From the NCBI RefSeq assembly GCF_030269905.1, contig NZ_BSVC01000003.1:429356-493355 (forward strand): 64,000 nucleotides of DNA, read 5' to 3'. Under the pieces are notes generated by a model. The model worked only from the letters and a program-made list of their open reading frames with translations. It did not search any database and was not told where the DNA came from. The DNA comes from Pelosinus sp. IPA-1 (GTDB lineage Bacteria > Bacillota > Negativicutes > DSM-13327). The translations under genes and the position numbers were made by a program. Numbering within the stretch: position 1 is the stretch's first letter; each line of letters opens with the position of its first letter. Shown piece by piece: positions 1 through 7,926 of this stretch.

Positions 1-3
1 TCC

Positions 4-197
4 GCCTGCGTCCAAGGCCTTGGCACAAGCCAAGTCTTTTCTTATAATACCAGAAAGTATAAGTTTTGTTGTTATTTCTAGGTCGCTTCGAGTCCATATT
101 ATTAACGCTTCACCGTGTTACTTGACTTACGCTTATAATAACATGGACCCGTCGCTTGATTCGTAGACGAAAAGGACGCGTAGCGTTTTTCTTATGT
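4..197. repeat. Dispersed intergenic repeat pieces at window start
   Basis: Positions 4-46 (CCTGCGTC, then CTTGGC...GCCAAG and TCTTTTCTTATA) match the right half of the element at 23013-23114. Positions 170-197 (AAAGGACGCGTAGCG then TTTTTCTTATG) match the 3' ends of the elements near 7865-7889, 17657-17682 and 54764-54788. The rest of the 523-base stretch before the first gene is AT-rich. It shows a TATAAT at 463-468 without a convincing -35 box and no coding potential that I can defend. Confidence 0.6.
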
Positions 198-523
198 GGT
201 TAGAATGACATGATTCTCGCTAGAAAGACTTTTTAATAAAAAATTCTATTGTTTGTAAAGAATAATCGACAAATGGAATCTATTTTGCTATTATTAGTTT
301 CGGAGAATTTTTAAAGCATAAAAAAGCAGTCTGAAATCAAGCCTTATAACGGGTAAATAATATAATAAACAGACATTGATCTACCTCAATCTTACAATAA
401 TCTATTGCATTCATTTTATTTATTCTTGTCACAATATTTGGAGCGAGGTAGTTTATATAGATTATAATCTAGGTCAAAGTACTACTTCTGGTACATCACA
501 TTCACAAAGAGGAGCTTTACAAA

Positions 524-1627
524 ATGAAAATAGCCACTCCCTATTATCTTATTGATGAGAAAAAAATGTTGCGCAACTTAGAGATCATTCAGAAGGTGCG
601 CCAGCTTTCCGGAGCTAAGTCAGTATTGGCACTAAAGTGTTTTTCAACTTGGTCTGTATTCGACCTAATGAAAGAGTATATGGATGGCACCACCTCTAGC
701 TCTCTTTTTGAAGCACGCCTTGGATTTGAAAAGTTTGGCAAAGAAACCCATGCTTATTGTGTAGGGTATTCAGAAGAGGATATCTTGGCCGTAACCCAAT
801 TTGCTGATAAAATCATTTTTAATTCAGTTTCACAATTAGAGACATATTATGATGCTGCCAAAAAAGTAAAGCTTGGTATACGTGTCAATCCAGGCATTAG
901 TCACTCACATTTTGATCTAGCTGACCCAGCACGTAAACATTCGCGTCTAGGAGTAGTAGACAAGGATGAACTCAAAAAACAAATATCACGTCTTAGTGGT
1001 TTGATGTTTCATTATAATTGCGAAAATGATGATTTTGATGCCTTTGCTCAGCAACTTGATGCCATTGGTGATAATTATGGTGATATGCTCAATCAACTAG
1101 AATGGGTTAGCCTTGGAGGTGGATTATATTTCACCAAAGAAGGTTATCCAGTAGAAAAGTTTAGCCAAAAGTTGGCGGACTTTGCTGCTAAGTTTAATGT
1201 TCAAGTATACTTAGAACCAGGAGAAAGCGCCATTACTGGTTGCGCAGAACTGGTTACTAGTGTGGTCGATGTGGTGCATAATGAAATGGATATTGCCATT
1301 GTTGATGCTTCAGTCGAAGGTCATATGTTAGATTTATTGATATATCGATTATCAGCCAAAATAGAAGAGAGTGATATGGGAAATCATAAATATATGATAG
1401 CTGGACGATCTTGTTTAGCAGGAGACGTTTTTGGCACCTATCACTTTAAGGAAAAATTAGAAGTTGGTAGTGAAATTCGGTTTGCTGACACGGCAGGATA
1501 TACGATGGTCAAGAAGAATTGGTTTAATGGTCTTCAGATGCCATCCATTGCTGTACGTAGATTAGATGGAAAAGTAGAGGTTATCCGTAAATTTACTTAT
1601 ACAGATTTCATTAATAGTTTATCATAA
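524..1627 (+). CDS. nspC: Carboxynorspermidine/carboxyspermidine decarboxylase
   Basis: Cytoplasmic PLP enzyme of the fold-III (alanine racemase/ornithine decarboxylase) type. It decarboxylates carboxynorspermidine or carboxyspermidine in the alternative, S-adenosylmethionine-independent polyamine route. The 367 residues match the family in length. The N-terminal PATPYYLID-type opening, the PLP lysine in SVLALKCF (Lys38), the glycine-rich LGGGLYF, the EPGESA phosphate-binding stretch and the late SCLAGD motif, which carries the active-site Cys, are all visible. The ATG follows AGAGGAGC at normal spacing. The next gene, 29 bases on, encodes the enzyme for the preceding step, which strongly supports the assignment. 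Polyamine products in Firmicutes are usually spermidine, so norspermidine versus spermidine cannot be decided from sequence. Confidence 0.95.
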   Translation: MKIATPYYLIDEKKMLRNLEIIQKVRQLSGAKSVLALKCFSTWSVFDLMKEYMDGTTSSSLFEARLGFEKFGKETHAYCVGYSEEDILAVTQFADKIIFNSVSQLETYYDAAKKVKLGIRVNPGISHSHFDLADPARKHSRLGVVDKDELKKQISRLSGLMFHYNCENDDFDAFAQQLDAIGDNYGDMLNQLEWVSLGGGLYFTKEGYPVEKFSQKLADFAAKFNVQVYLEPGESAITGCAELVTSVVDVVHNEMDIAIVDASVEGHMLDLLIYRLSAKIEESDMGNHKYMIAGRSCLAGDVFGTYHFKEKLEVGSEIRFADTAGYTMVKKNWFNGLQMPSIAVRRLDGKVEVIRKFTYTDFINSLS

Positions 1628-1656
1628 AATTTTTTTGACAAGTAAGGGAGGCCAAA

Positions 1657-2910
1657 ATGAAAAAAAATGTTTTAATTGTAGGTGCTGGGGGAGTGGCTCA
1701 TGTAGTTGCTCATAAATGCGCGATGAACAACGATGTCTTGGGAGATATATGCATAGCTTCTCGGACCCAGCAAAAATGTGAGGCAATAATTGAAAGCATA
1801 TTGCGCAAAAATAGCTTAAAAGATGTGACAAAAAAACTATATTCACGAGAAGTGGATGCAATGGATATTCCATCTTTAGTAACTTTGATCAAAGAAACTA
1901 AGTCTGAGATTGTCATCAATGTAGGGCAATCCTATATCAACATGTCCGTTTTGGAAGCTTGCATAGAAGCTGGCGTAGTGTATATGGATACAGCAATCCA
2001 TGAAGATCCAGATAAAGTTTGCGAAAATCCACCTTGGTATGCCAACCATGAATGGAAACGAAAAGAACGTTGTGCTGAAAAAGGAATTACTGCAATTTTA
2101 GGTATTGGTTTTGACCCTGGCGTAGTAAATGCATGGTGTGCTTTGGCGCAAAAAGAGTATTTTGACACCATCGACACCATTGATATATTAGATGTAAATG
2201 CCGGCAGTCATGGTAAGTATTTTGCTACTAATTTTGATCCTGAGATTAACTTTCGGGAGTTTAAGAAAGTATGGACATGGATTGACCGGAAATGGGTGTT
2301 GCAAGATGTTCACTCTATAAAAGTAGACTATGATTTCCCCGTAGTAGGAGAATGTCCGGTGTACCTGACTGGACATGATGAATTACATTCTTTGTCTAAA
2401 AATATCGATGCTAATTCGATTCGCTTTTGGATGGGATTTGGCGAACATTATTTGAATGTATTTTCTGTTTTGACTAATATTGGACTTACCTCTGAAAAAC
2501 CAGTAGAAATAGCAGAAGGTGTAGAGATTGCACCTCTTAAGGTATTAAAGGCCTTGTTACCAGATCCATCCTCCCTAGCACCTGGCTATACTGGTAAAAC
2601 TTGTATCGGTAATTTTATCAAAGGTACAAAGGATAGTCAAAAAAGAGAAATCTTCATCTATAATACTTGCGATCATGCTGAATGCTACGAGGAAGTCGAG
2701 TCTCAAGCAATCAGTTATACCGCAGGTGTACCACCAGTAGCAGCCGCAATTCTGGTTGCACGTGGTGAATGGGATGTAAACCATATGGTGAATGTTGAAG
2801 AATTGGATCCAACACCTTTTATTGACCTGTTAAATAAAATGGGTTTACCTACAGAAGTTATTGAAAGTCCGGTTGCCTTCATAGCACCAGTCATTGAATC
2901 CTTAGAGTAG
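1657..2910 (+). CDS. Carboxynorspermidine synthase (saccharopine dehydrogenase family)
   Basis: NADPH-dependent enzyme that reductively condenses aspartate semialdehyde with a diamine to give carboxynorspermidine or carboxyspermidine, the substrate of the upstream NspC. The N-terminal Rossmann motif VGAGGVAHVV (about residues 7-16), the GFDPGVVNAW stretch and the full 417-residue length are typical of the carboxynorspermidine synthase branch of the saccharopine dehydrogenase family. The start is the ATG after AGGGAGG. The gene lies 29 bases behind nspC, apparently in one transcript that ends at the strong terminator just downstream. A lysine-pathway saccharopine dehydrogenase is the only real alternative, and the nspC neighbour argues against it. 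Confidence 0.92.
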   Translation: MKKNVLIVGAGGVAHVVAHKCAMNNDVLGDICIASRTQQKCEAIIESILRKNSLKDVTKKLYSREVDAMDIPSLVTLIKETKSEIVINVGQSYINMSVLEACIEAGVVYMDTAIHEDPDKVCENPPWYANHEWKRKERCAEKGITAILGIGFDPGVVNAWCALAQKEYFDTIDTIDILDVNAGSHGKYFATNFDPEINFREFKKVWTWIDRKWVLQDVHSIKVDYDFPVVGECPVYLTGHDELHSLSKNIDANSIRFWMGFGEHYLNVFSVLTNIGLTSEKPVEIAEGVEIAPLKVLKALLPDPSSLAPGYTGKTCIGNFIKGTKDSQKREIFIYNTCDHAECYEEVESQAISYTAGVPPVAAAILVARGEWDVNHMVNVEELDPTPFIDLLNKMGLPTEVIESPVAFIAPVIESLE

Positions 2911-2926
2911 TTTATAGTGATAAAAT

Positions 2927-2973
2927 AAAAACTTCTTGTGGATACCAATTAGGTATTCACAAGAAGTTTTTCT
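2927..2973 (+). terminator. Intrinsic terminator of the polyamine operon
   Basis: A 16-base stem, ACTTCTTGTGGATACC pairing with GGTATTCACAAGAAGT (one G-T pair), with a 5-base loop. It is flanked by A and T runs, so it could also serve transcripts from the other strand. Confidence 0.85.
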
Positions 2974-2990
2974 ATTTATATGGTAATAGG

Positions 2991-3033
2991 AGAGACGGTT
3001 CTGCGGAGCAAGAGAAACTCAGTAGAACCGTCC
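2991..3033. repeat. Small inverted repeat GACGGTTCT/AGAACCGTC
   Basis: GACGGTTCT and AGAACCGTC arms separated by about 20 bases lie between the convergent polyamine operon and the 167-residue orphan. The motif resembles short dispersed intergenic palindromes common in clostridial-type genomes. No function is evident. Confidence 0.4.
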
Positions 3034-3085
3034 CTCGTGATTTCCTTTAATTTCACTTATAAGTGATTCCTGGTGTTCCATCAAT

Positions 3086-3589
3086 TTACTCCTTATAACG
3101 GAATTGATTGATGATATCCTCTGAAATAATGAGTTTGATTCCTGGAGCCCATGTGGGGAGTACGGTAACAGGTAAGGGAATTCCTAAGATTTGACCAAGG
3201 GTATTAAAGATCGAATTACTATTCTTTTTATGGAAATGCTGCCACCAATTTGGATAATGTAATTGTAATGCATTGATAGCAGGTATTGCATTTAGGGCTG
3301 CTTGCCATCTTTGTCTGATTGCAGCTTCAGAAGCGGTAGCGCAAACTACTGTCGGTTGGTTTGGCTGTAGTGACCAAACAATAGTCGCATCTTGGATTGC
3401 CAGTAATAGGTCATGGGAATTCCCGATTGCTCTGGTTTCTCCTGTTTCTGGGTCAACAGCCAGGCCGTGAAGTTGGTCAAGAATAATATGGTTATTGTCA
3501 GTTAATACCCAAAAATTATGTGCAAAGGGAGTAAAGGGGATTTCGAAGGCACGTGCTTCGATACTCCACGAATGTAAGAGTTTTCTCAT
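3086..3589 (-). CDS. Hypothetical protein, 167 residues
   Basis: I do not recognise this family. The protein has no signal peptide or membrane segment and is rich in Trp, Pro and His. It contains two PxxP-like stretches near the C terminus (GIPLPVTVLPTW) and a central YPNWWQHFHKK segment. The frame is clean over 504 bases and lies convergent to the polyamine operon, with no operon partner. The ribosome binding site before the ATG is modest (GAAAGAAG). Base composition is like its neighbours. It may be a soluble cytoplasmic protein of narrow distribution; no function can be offered. Confidence 0.6.
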   Translation of the reverse strand: MRKLLHSWSIEARAFEIPFTPFAHNFWVLTDNNHIILDQLHGLAVDPETGETRAIGNSHDLLLAIQDATIVWSLQPNQPTVVCATASEAAIRQRWQAALNAIPAINALQLHYPNWWQHFHKKNSNSIFNTLGQILGIPLPVTVLPTWAPGIKLIISEDIINQFRYKE

Positions 3590-3746
3590 TATGATATTTT
3601 CATCTTCTTTCTATACATTATATGGCGATCCTGCGTGCTCTTAGTAATAGTATACACATAAATTACATGCAAATAATCTTTATTACGAGAATGAAAGGAT
3701 TCTATAGGGAGATAATAATAAACAGTAAGATGTTAGGGGGAGAAAC

Positions 3747-4016
3747 ATGGCGACAATTGAGCAAGCAATTGAAAGGATAAAGGCACTTGAATGTCCCACG
3801 GGGGATGTTAAGGATCGGGTTAGAAAGATTCTTACTGATTACAACGTTGCTAGTAAGAGTGAGATTATGGTTACCAGGGAGCATAGTCTCGATAAGAAGG
3901 GCGCAAGAGGTTATAATGCGAAAATATCTGGTGAAGGAGAAACTGATATTGTAGTTTTGGCCTTATCTGGAAGAGATGATTATGTGGCAAAAGTAATGGA
4001 TGTTTATATAAGTTAA
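3747..4016 (+). CDS. Hypothetical small protein, 89 residues
   Basis: An 89-residue, charged, soluble protein preceded by a very good ribosome binding site (TTAGGGGGAGAAAC before ATG). The N-terminal 35 residues look helical and the C-terminal half contains alternating hydrophobics (TDIVVLALSGRDDYVAKV) typical of a beta-alpha fold. No known motif is recognised. The gene is isolated: opposite-strand gene upstream, and 340 bases before the next gene. A weak AGGCATA/TATGCCT hairpin begins at its stop codon. Confidence 0.7.
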   Translation: MATIEQAIERIKALECPTGDVKDRVRKILTDYNVASKSEIMVTREHSLDKKGARGYNAKISGEGETDIVVLALSGRDDYVAKVMDVYIS

Positions 4017-4345
4017 GGCATAGTTTTTAAAATTACAGTATGCCTATCTTTGTGTAGCTAAGGGGAAGTAGGAGCAAATATAATTCAATCGATAAAAGCT
4101 ATATTATAGCCTTTATGATTATAATTTCTTTATTATAATATATTCAAAGAGTCATTAGTTGCTACCTGTTCTTTATGAAATCAACTTTACGAAAAGCTCT
4201 ACCAAGTAACAATTGGTAAAGCTTTTCGTTTTTTAGTATGGAAAAACAAATTTGGTGATTTTTTTTTGATTTTAAAGGGATACTAGCTAATGGACATCTA
4301 GAGCCTTAATCCGTTAGGGACTAAGATATTTTTGTATCAAGGAAG
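4017..4345. other. Intergenic stretch with three hairpins
   Basis: Three inverted repeats occur here: AGGCATA/TATGCCT (4016-4045), a small AAAGCTATA/TATAGCCTTT hairpin near 4094-4113, and the strong terminator at 4189-4234. A TATAAT-like box lies at 4134-4139 with no clear -35. No coding frame is evident. Confidence 0.5.
4189..4234 (+). terminator. Strong orphan intrinsic terminator
   Basis: CGAAAAGCT.TACCAA pairs with TTGGTA.AGCTTTTCG across a 7-base loop and is followed by six T. It lies about 170 bases after the nearest upstream stop codon and 120 bases before the next start. It may end a long 3' extension of the 89-residue gene or a separate short transcript. Confidence 0.75.
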
Positions 4346-4357
4346 GTGAGCCAACGG

Positions 4358-5281
4358 ATGGATGGACGCGGGCCAGCGATTATATCTACAGAAGATTTAT
4401 GGCTAATCATTATAGCGGCAGCTATGGGAACAATGGCAAGAGTACTGGCACTAAAGGTTGATTATAAGCAATATCCTTCCTACCCAAATGGATATCTCAT
4501 TCACATAGTTTTGGCATTTATCGCGGCAGCAATTGGAGCAGTTGCTATTCCTGCAATCAAATCGAATAACTATACTGCTGTTACCTTCCTCGCGTTGGCA
4601 GTTCAACATTTTCGTGATGTGAGAAAGACAGAAAGAGAAAGCTTGAAAAGCCTAGAGCAAACAGAATATACGCCTAGAGGGGATGCCTATATTGATGGAA
4701 TCTCCAAGACTTTTGAGGCAAGAAATTACTTTGCGTTAGTTGTTTCATTAGTCTCAGCTGCTTCCATGGAAATCATTGCAACTTATCACGTACCTATCAT
4801 ATGGCAGGTAGTTGTCGGTATTGTTGTCGGGAGCATTGTATATCAGTTGATCAGTAGGTTTTCCAAAGGGAACAGTGTAGGAGATGTAGCTTCGGTTCGT
4901 TTCGCCGAAATAAAGATAGAAGGGTCTGTGATTTCAGTAGAAGGTATTTTTGTCACAAATCTTGCAGGTACAGAAATTGCTCAGAAGATGATATCTGAGG
5001 AAGGTGTGGCCGTTGTCATTGAAGCAAAGGAAAAACTTGCAACTATCGCACTGCACAATTTTGGGCAAAGGCAGGCAATTCTGTTTGAGGCTACGCGAAC
5101 ATTGGGGGCTAAAAGATATAATTTCACGAGAAAAGATTATGACACAGGAAAAGTGATTCTTTTATTTGTACCAATCGTCAAAGATAATGATAAATTACTT
5201 AAAGTGATTAAGAACACTCCATTATTGGAATCCGTAAAAAAGAGTCATGCTGTATTACGATCAAAGGTAACGGAGGATTGA
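4358..5281 (+). CDS. YIEGIA family membrane protein
   Basis: Integral membrane protein of the uncharacterised YIEGIA family, named for a conserved motif that appears here as DAYIDGIS (about residue 112). Hydrophobic segments at about residues 15-35, 49-68 and two at about 130-170 form the membrane part; the C-terminal half is soluble and mixed alpha/beta. I place the start at the ATG preceded by AAGGAAGGTGAG with 7-base spacing. The GTG 12 bases earlier overlaps that ribosome binding site. The family occurs in endospore-forming Firmicutes and travels with the small protein encoded 3 bases downstream. Its biochemical role is unknown; a spore-related or envelope role is inference from distribution only. 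Confidence 0.85.
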   Translation: MDGRGPAIISTEDLWLIIIAAAMGTMARVLALKVDYKQYPSYPNGYLIHIVLAFIAAAIGAVAIPAIKSNNYTAVTFLALAVQHFRDVRKTERESLKSLEQTEYTPRGDAYIDGISKTFEARNYFALVVSLVSAASMEIIATYHVPIIWQVVVGIVVGSIVYQLISRFSKGNSVGDVASVRFAEIKIEGSVISVEGIFVTNLAGTEIAQKMISEEGVAVVIEAKEKLATIALHNFGQRQAILFEATRTLGAKRYNFTRKDYDTGKVILLFVPIVKDNDKLLKVIKNTPLLESVKKSHAVLRSKVTED

Positions 5282-5284
5282 ATT

Positions 5285-5494
5285 ATGTCAAATGAAAGTG
5301 CGCAGAGGCAGACGGCTTCCATTATTGCAGCCGTTACCCTTAGCCATCATAACGTTCCAGGATCAGGCGAGGCATTTTTAGTAGAGGCGAAGGATGAGGA
5401 AGAACAGAAAAGGGTGACAAGTGACATTGCAAAGGCTGTTAAGGGGGATGTAGCAGAGCTGAGTAATGGCATCTATTTAATACTAAAAAGTTAA
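5285..5494 (+). CDS. Capping complex subunit for YIEGIA
   Basis: A 69-residue soluble protein that is the usual downstream partner of YIEGIA proteins, annotated in protein families as a capping subunit of a YIEGIA complex. The sequence has a beta-alpha-beta feel: SIIAAVTLSHH, then GEAFLVEAKDEEEQKRVTSDIAKAVKG, then LSNGIYLIL. The ATG sits 3 bases after the stop of the YIEGIA gene, and GGAGG within the end of that gene supplies the ribosome binding site, so the two are translationally coupled. A bidirectional terminator follows. Confidence 0.8.
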   Translation: MSNESAQRQTASIIAAVTLSHHNVPGSGEAFLVEAKDEEEQKRVTSDIAKAVKGDVAELSNGIYLILKS

Positions 5495-5512
5495 TACTAG
5501 AAGAAATTTTTC

Positions 5513-5545
5513 AATAGGCTCAGATTATTTAATCCAGAGCCTATT
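5513..5545. terminator. Bidirectional terminator between convergent genes
   Basis: AATAGGCTC and GAGCCTATT arms with a 15-base loop and T/A runs on both sides lie exactly between the YIEGIA pair (+) and the DUF421 gene (-). Confidence 0.8.
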
Positions 5546-6194
5546 TCTTATTTGTAAGTGCTACCTTTTTAAAAACATCCTCATAGGAAAGTGGGTCTTT
5601 AATTTCTTTTGCAAAAGATGTCTGACAATGAATGTCTGATTCTTTTCCCTTAGTATCTGTGAAATGTTTTTCTATCACTTCGAGGCGATGGAGTAATTCT
5701 TGATACTCACATCCTCCGATGGCTTGCAATTCATCTCTTAATAAAAAACCAAACCGTCCATTCGGCTCAATTGTCGCCCACTTTATATCAGCAATTTTAG
5801 CAATACTTGCTTGGCGAAGCTCCATCTCTAATTGTTGAATTGTCATGCGAACTCGTTTTAAGTTTTCTCTTTTCACTTCACCATTTTCAATAAGTACCAC
5901 AGGTTCTCCGGTAAAAAGTTTTCTTACAATAGGAAACTTAATCTCAGAAGACTCAATCGCTATAAGGGTTGCCACGGAAATTGCAACTAATGTAAAAGTG
6001 TCAATGAGCTCAACTCCTCCGACAAGGGGCTCAATCAAAACCGTACCAACCGCCAACATAACAACAGTTTGGGCCACTGTCATTTGAGATAATGATTTAC
6101 GACCAGCAACACGCAAAATTAGCGTTCCATAAATTATAGTAACTATGGTTTTCCAACCAAGGGAAAAATCCAATTCAATCACCCCGATAAGCAT
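5541..6194 (-). CDS. DUF421 (YetF-type) membrane protein
   Basis: Membrane protein with a short N-terminal hydrophobic region (three segments within about residues 5-85), followed by the soluble YetF domain with the characteristic FTGEPVVLIENGEVKRENLKRVRMT and the Asp-Ile-Lys-Trp-Ala-x-xEPNG stretch near residue 140. The 217-residue length fits. The family is widespread in spore formers, where YetF-type proteins have been linked to spore-membrane functions; the molecular activity is not settled. The ATG at 6194 has only a distant AAGAGGTC (about 18 bases), so the start is less certain than the gene. Confidence 0.88.
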   Translation of the reverse strand: MLIGVIELDFSLGWKTIVTIIYGTLILRVAGRKSLSQMTVAQTVVMLAVGTVLIEPLVGGVELIDTFTLVAISVATLIAIESSEIKFPIVRKLFTGEPVVLIENGEVKRENLKRVRMTIQQLEMELRQASIAKIADIKWATIEPNGRFGFLLRDELQAIGGCEYQELLHRLEVIEKHFTDTKGKESDIHCQTSFAKEIKDPLSYEDVFKKVALTNKK

Positions 6195-6417
6195 TTTCGA
6201 TATAGTATTTTGACCTCTTAAGTAATAGATCTCTATCCGTTACTATTACCATTTTCCTACTCGGATACCCATTTAATCATTAAAAAGTTCAAAGCGTTCC
6301 TATCGGATTTCTTTAGGCATATATTATTCGAGATAGCTGTCTCTATAGAAAATAAAAAGGCGATTAGGCAAACATTCTTAAAGGCAGGCTAAATCTTTAT
6401 AAGAAAGGACAGATAAT

Positions 6418-7524
6418 ATGCTGCCTAAGATTATGACGGTTTGCGGACCCATTACACCCGAGGAGCTTGGACTCACTTCTATGCATGAGCATGTTCTTTC
6501 AGACTGTTCCATGTTTCGTCATCGGACTAGGAAGAGTTGTTTTGTTCCAAGTCGTCACAGCATAAGAGCAGAAGATAAGTTGACATTAGAGAATCGTTCG
6601 GCTCTAAGGCATGATATCGTACTATCCTTAGATAATATGTTACTAGACGATGAGATGATAATGGCAGCGGAAGTGGCCGATTTTAAAGAGAGTGGTGGTG
6701 ACTCGATTCTTGAGGTAAGTGCCCCTGGCATACGAAGTTCACCGGATGATCTGATTGCTATTAGGCGCATAGCAGAGCGTACCGGAGTTCACATTGTGGC
6801 TTCTACAGGTTTATATGCAGAAGATACTTGGCCATTCATTTACCGAGATATGACTTTTGAACAGTATGTTGGATTTTTACGACAGGAAATAACCCAAGGC
6901 ATTGGTGATACAGGGATTTTGCCTGGTCATATTAAAGCTGCCTACGAAAAACCTACCAAACAGCTCGATATTTATTTGTCGGCAGCAGCCTTCGTTTCCA
7001 AGGAAACAGGCTTGTCATTACAGGTTCATTTAGGGGCAGATGTAATGCCCGATGAAGTGCGGGAACATGTGTTACCACCTCTTTACCGAGGAGGTTGTAT
7101 TCCAGAAAGGACTATTCTGTGCCACGTTCAGTTCTTGATGGGCGCTTTGTCCATTAAAGAGTTGGTAACTAACCCGGGTCATGTGCCCTTTGATATTAGC
7201 CTACTTAGGGAATTACTTGCTAGTGGGTTTGTTCTTTCTTTTACGCCTCTAGGGTTTGAGGCGGATAATGAGCCTTTAGGTTTTGCCCATTATCCGGATT
7301 GGTATACACTAGCGGGAATGGTAGCTTTGATTCAGGATGGTTATGCAGGACAATTAGTCATCGGAAATGATGTGTTTACGAAACTAGCTACCCGTAGGGG
7401 GGGGGGAGAAGGGTATCGACGTCTTACTGACTTTGTAATACCAGCATTAGAAAAATGCGGTGTTTCAGACAATGACATCTATAAAATAACTATAGAAAAT
7501 CCAGCTAGGATTCTCGCATTTTGA
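6418..7524 (+). CDS. Phosphotriesterase-family metal-dependent hydrolase
   Basis: A 368-residue TIM-barrel amidohydrolase of the phosphotriesterase/lactonase branch. Metal ligands are recognisable in order: HEH near residue 23, a candidate carboxylated Lys in GHIKAA (about residue 178), His in QVHLGAD, His in LCHVQ and the late Asp in VIGNDVF. The substrate is probably a lactone or ester and is not predictable. The ATG follows AAGGACAG. Codons for RRGGGEG contain a run of ten G at 7397-7406; slippage there would truncate the last 40 or so residues after the final metal-ligand loop. A terminator follows immediately. It is a single-gene unit. Confidence 0.9.
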   Translation: MLPKIMTVCGPITPEELGLTSMHEHVLSDCSMFRHRTRKSCFVPSRHSIRAEDKLTLENRSALRHDIVLSLDNMLLDDEMIMAAEVADFKESGGDSILEVSAPGIRSSPDDLIAIRRIAERTGVHIVASTGLYAEDTWPFIYRDMTFEQYVGFLRQEITQGIGDTGILPGHIKAAYEKPTKQLDIYLSAAAFVSKETGLSLQVHLGADVMPDEVREHVLPPLYRGGCIPERTILCHVQFLMGALSIKELVTNPGHVPFDISLLRELLASGFVLSFTPLGFEADNEPLGFAHYPDWYTLAGMVALIQDGYAGQLVIGNDVFTKLATRRGGGEGYRRLTDFVIPALEKCGVSDNDIYKITIENPARILAF

Positions 7525-7542
7525 CCTATTATTAAACTCAGT

Positions 7543-7581
7543 AAAAAGAGACCTGCACTCGTATGAGTCAGGTCTCTTTTG
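7543..7581 (+). terminator. Terminator of the hydrolase gene
   Basis: AAAAGAGACCTG and CAGGTCTCTTTT form a perfect 12-base stem with a 13-base loop and a T run. Confidence 0.88.
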
Positions 7582-7590
7582 TTATTATAA

Positions 7591-7707
7591 AAAGAAAATG
7601 ATTTGGTTAAAAGGGATGAGAAAAATGACGAACCACAGAGGTGCAGAGAGCGCTGAGGGGGTTTTTATAACTACCTATTTTCTCTGTGTCCTCTGCACCT
7701 CTGTGTT
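7591..7707. repeat. Intergenic repeat, ACCACAGAGG palindromic type, copy 1
   Basis: A leading segment (GAAAATGATTT, then GATGAGAAAAATGA) is followed by GAACCACAGAGGTGCAGAG, a short spacer, and the near-complement CTCTGTGTCCTCTGCACCTCTGTG. The same ordered arrangement recurs at 54581-54700 with only scattered differences, so this is a dispersed mobile-like or processed repeat. No open reading frame. Confidence 0.8.
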
Positions 7708-7740
7708 TTAAATATGTGTTAAAGTTTGTCTCTTGTGGGT

Positions 7741-7889
7741 ATCAGAATTTATAAGTTTCTAGTTAAAGAGATTGAACCACAAAGACACAATGCCGCTATC
7801 GCGGCACACAAAGAAAATGGAATGAATAGAACCTCTTTGTGACCTTTGTGTCTTTGTGGTTCAAAAAGGACACGTAGTGTTTTTCTTAC
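7741..7889. repeat. Intergenic repeat, ACCACAAAGAC palindromic type with GGACGCG tail
   Basis: TTGAACCACAAAGACACAA (7772 on) is mirrored by TTTGTGTCTTTGTGGTTCAA (ending 7863), with a small CCGC/GCGG palindrome (GCCGC...GCGGC) inside the left arm. The tail AAAAAGGACACGTAGTG then TTTTTCTTA matches elements at 170-197, 17657-17682 and 54764-54788. Confidence 0.75.
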
Positions 7890-7926
7890 TAAAGAAGATC
7901 ATGATAGAAGTGCTCAAAGAAAGATG

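Noticed and set aside
7591-7889. CRISPR array or tandem repeat
   Set aside because: The repeated units are inverted arms of palindromes with unequal spacing, not regularly spaced direct repeats with unique spacers.
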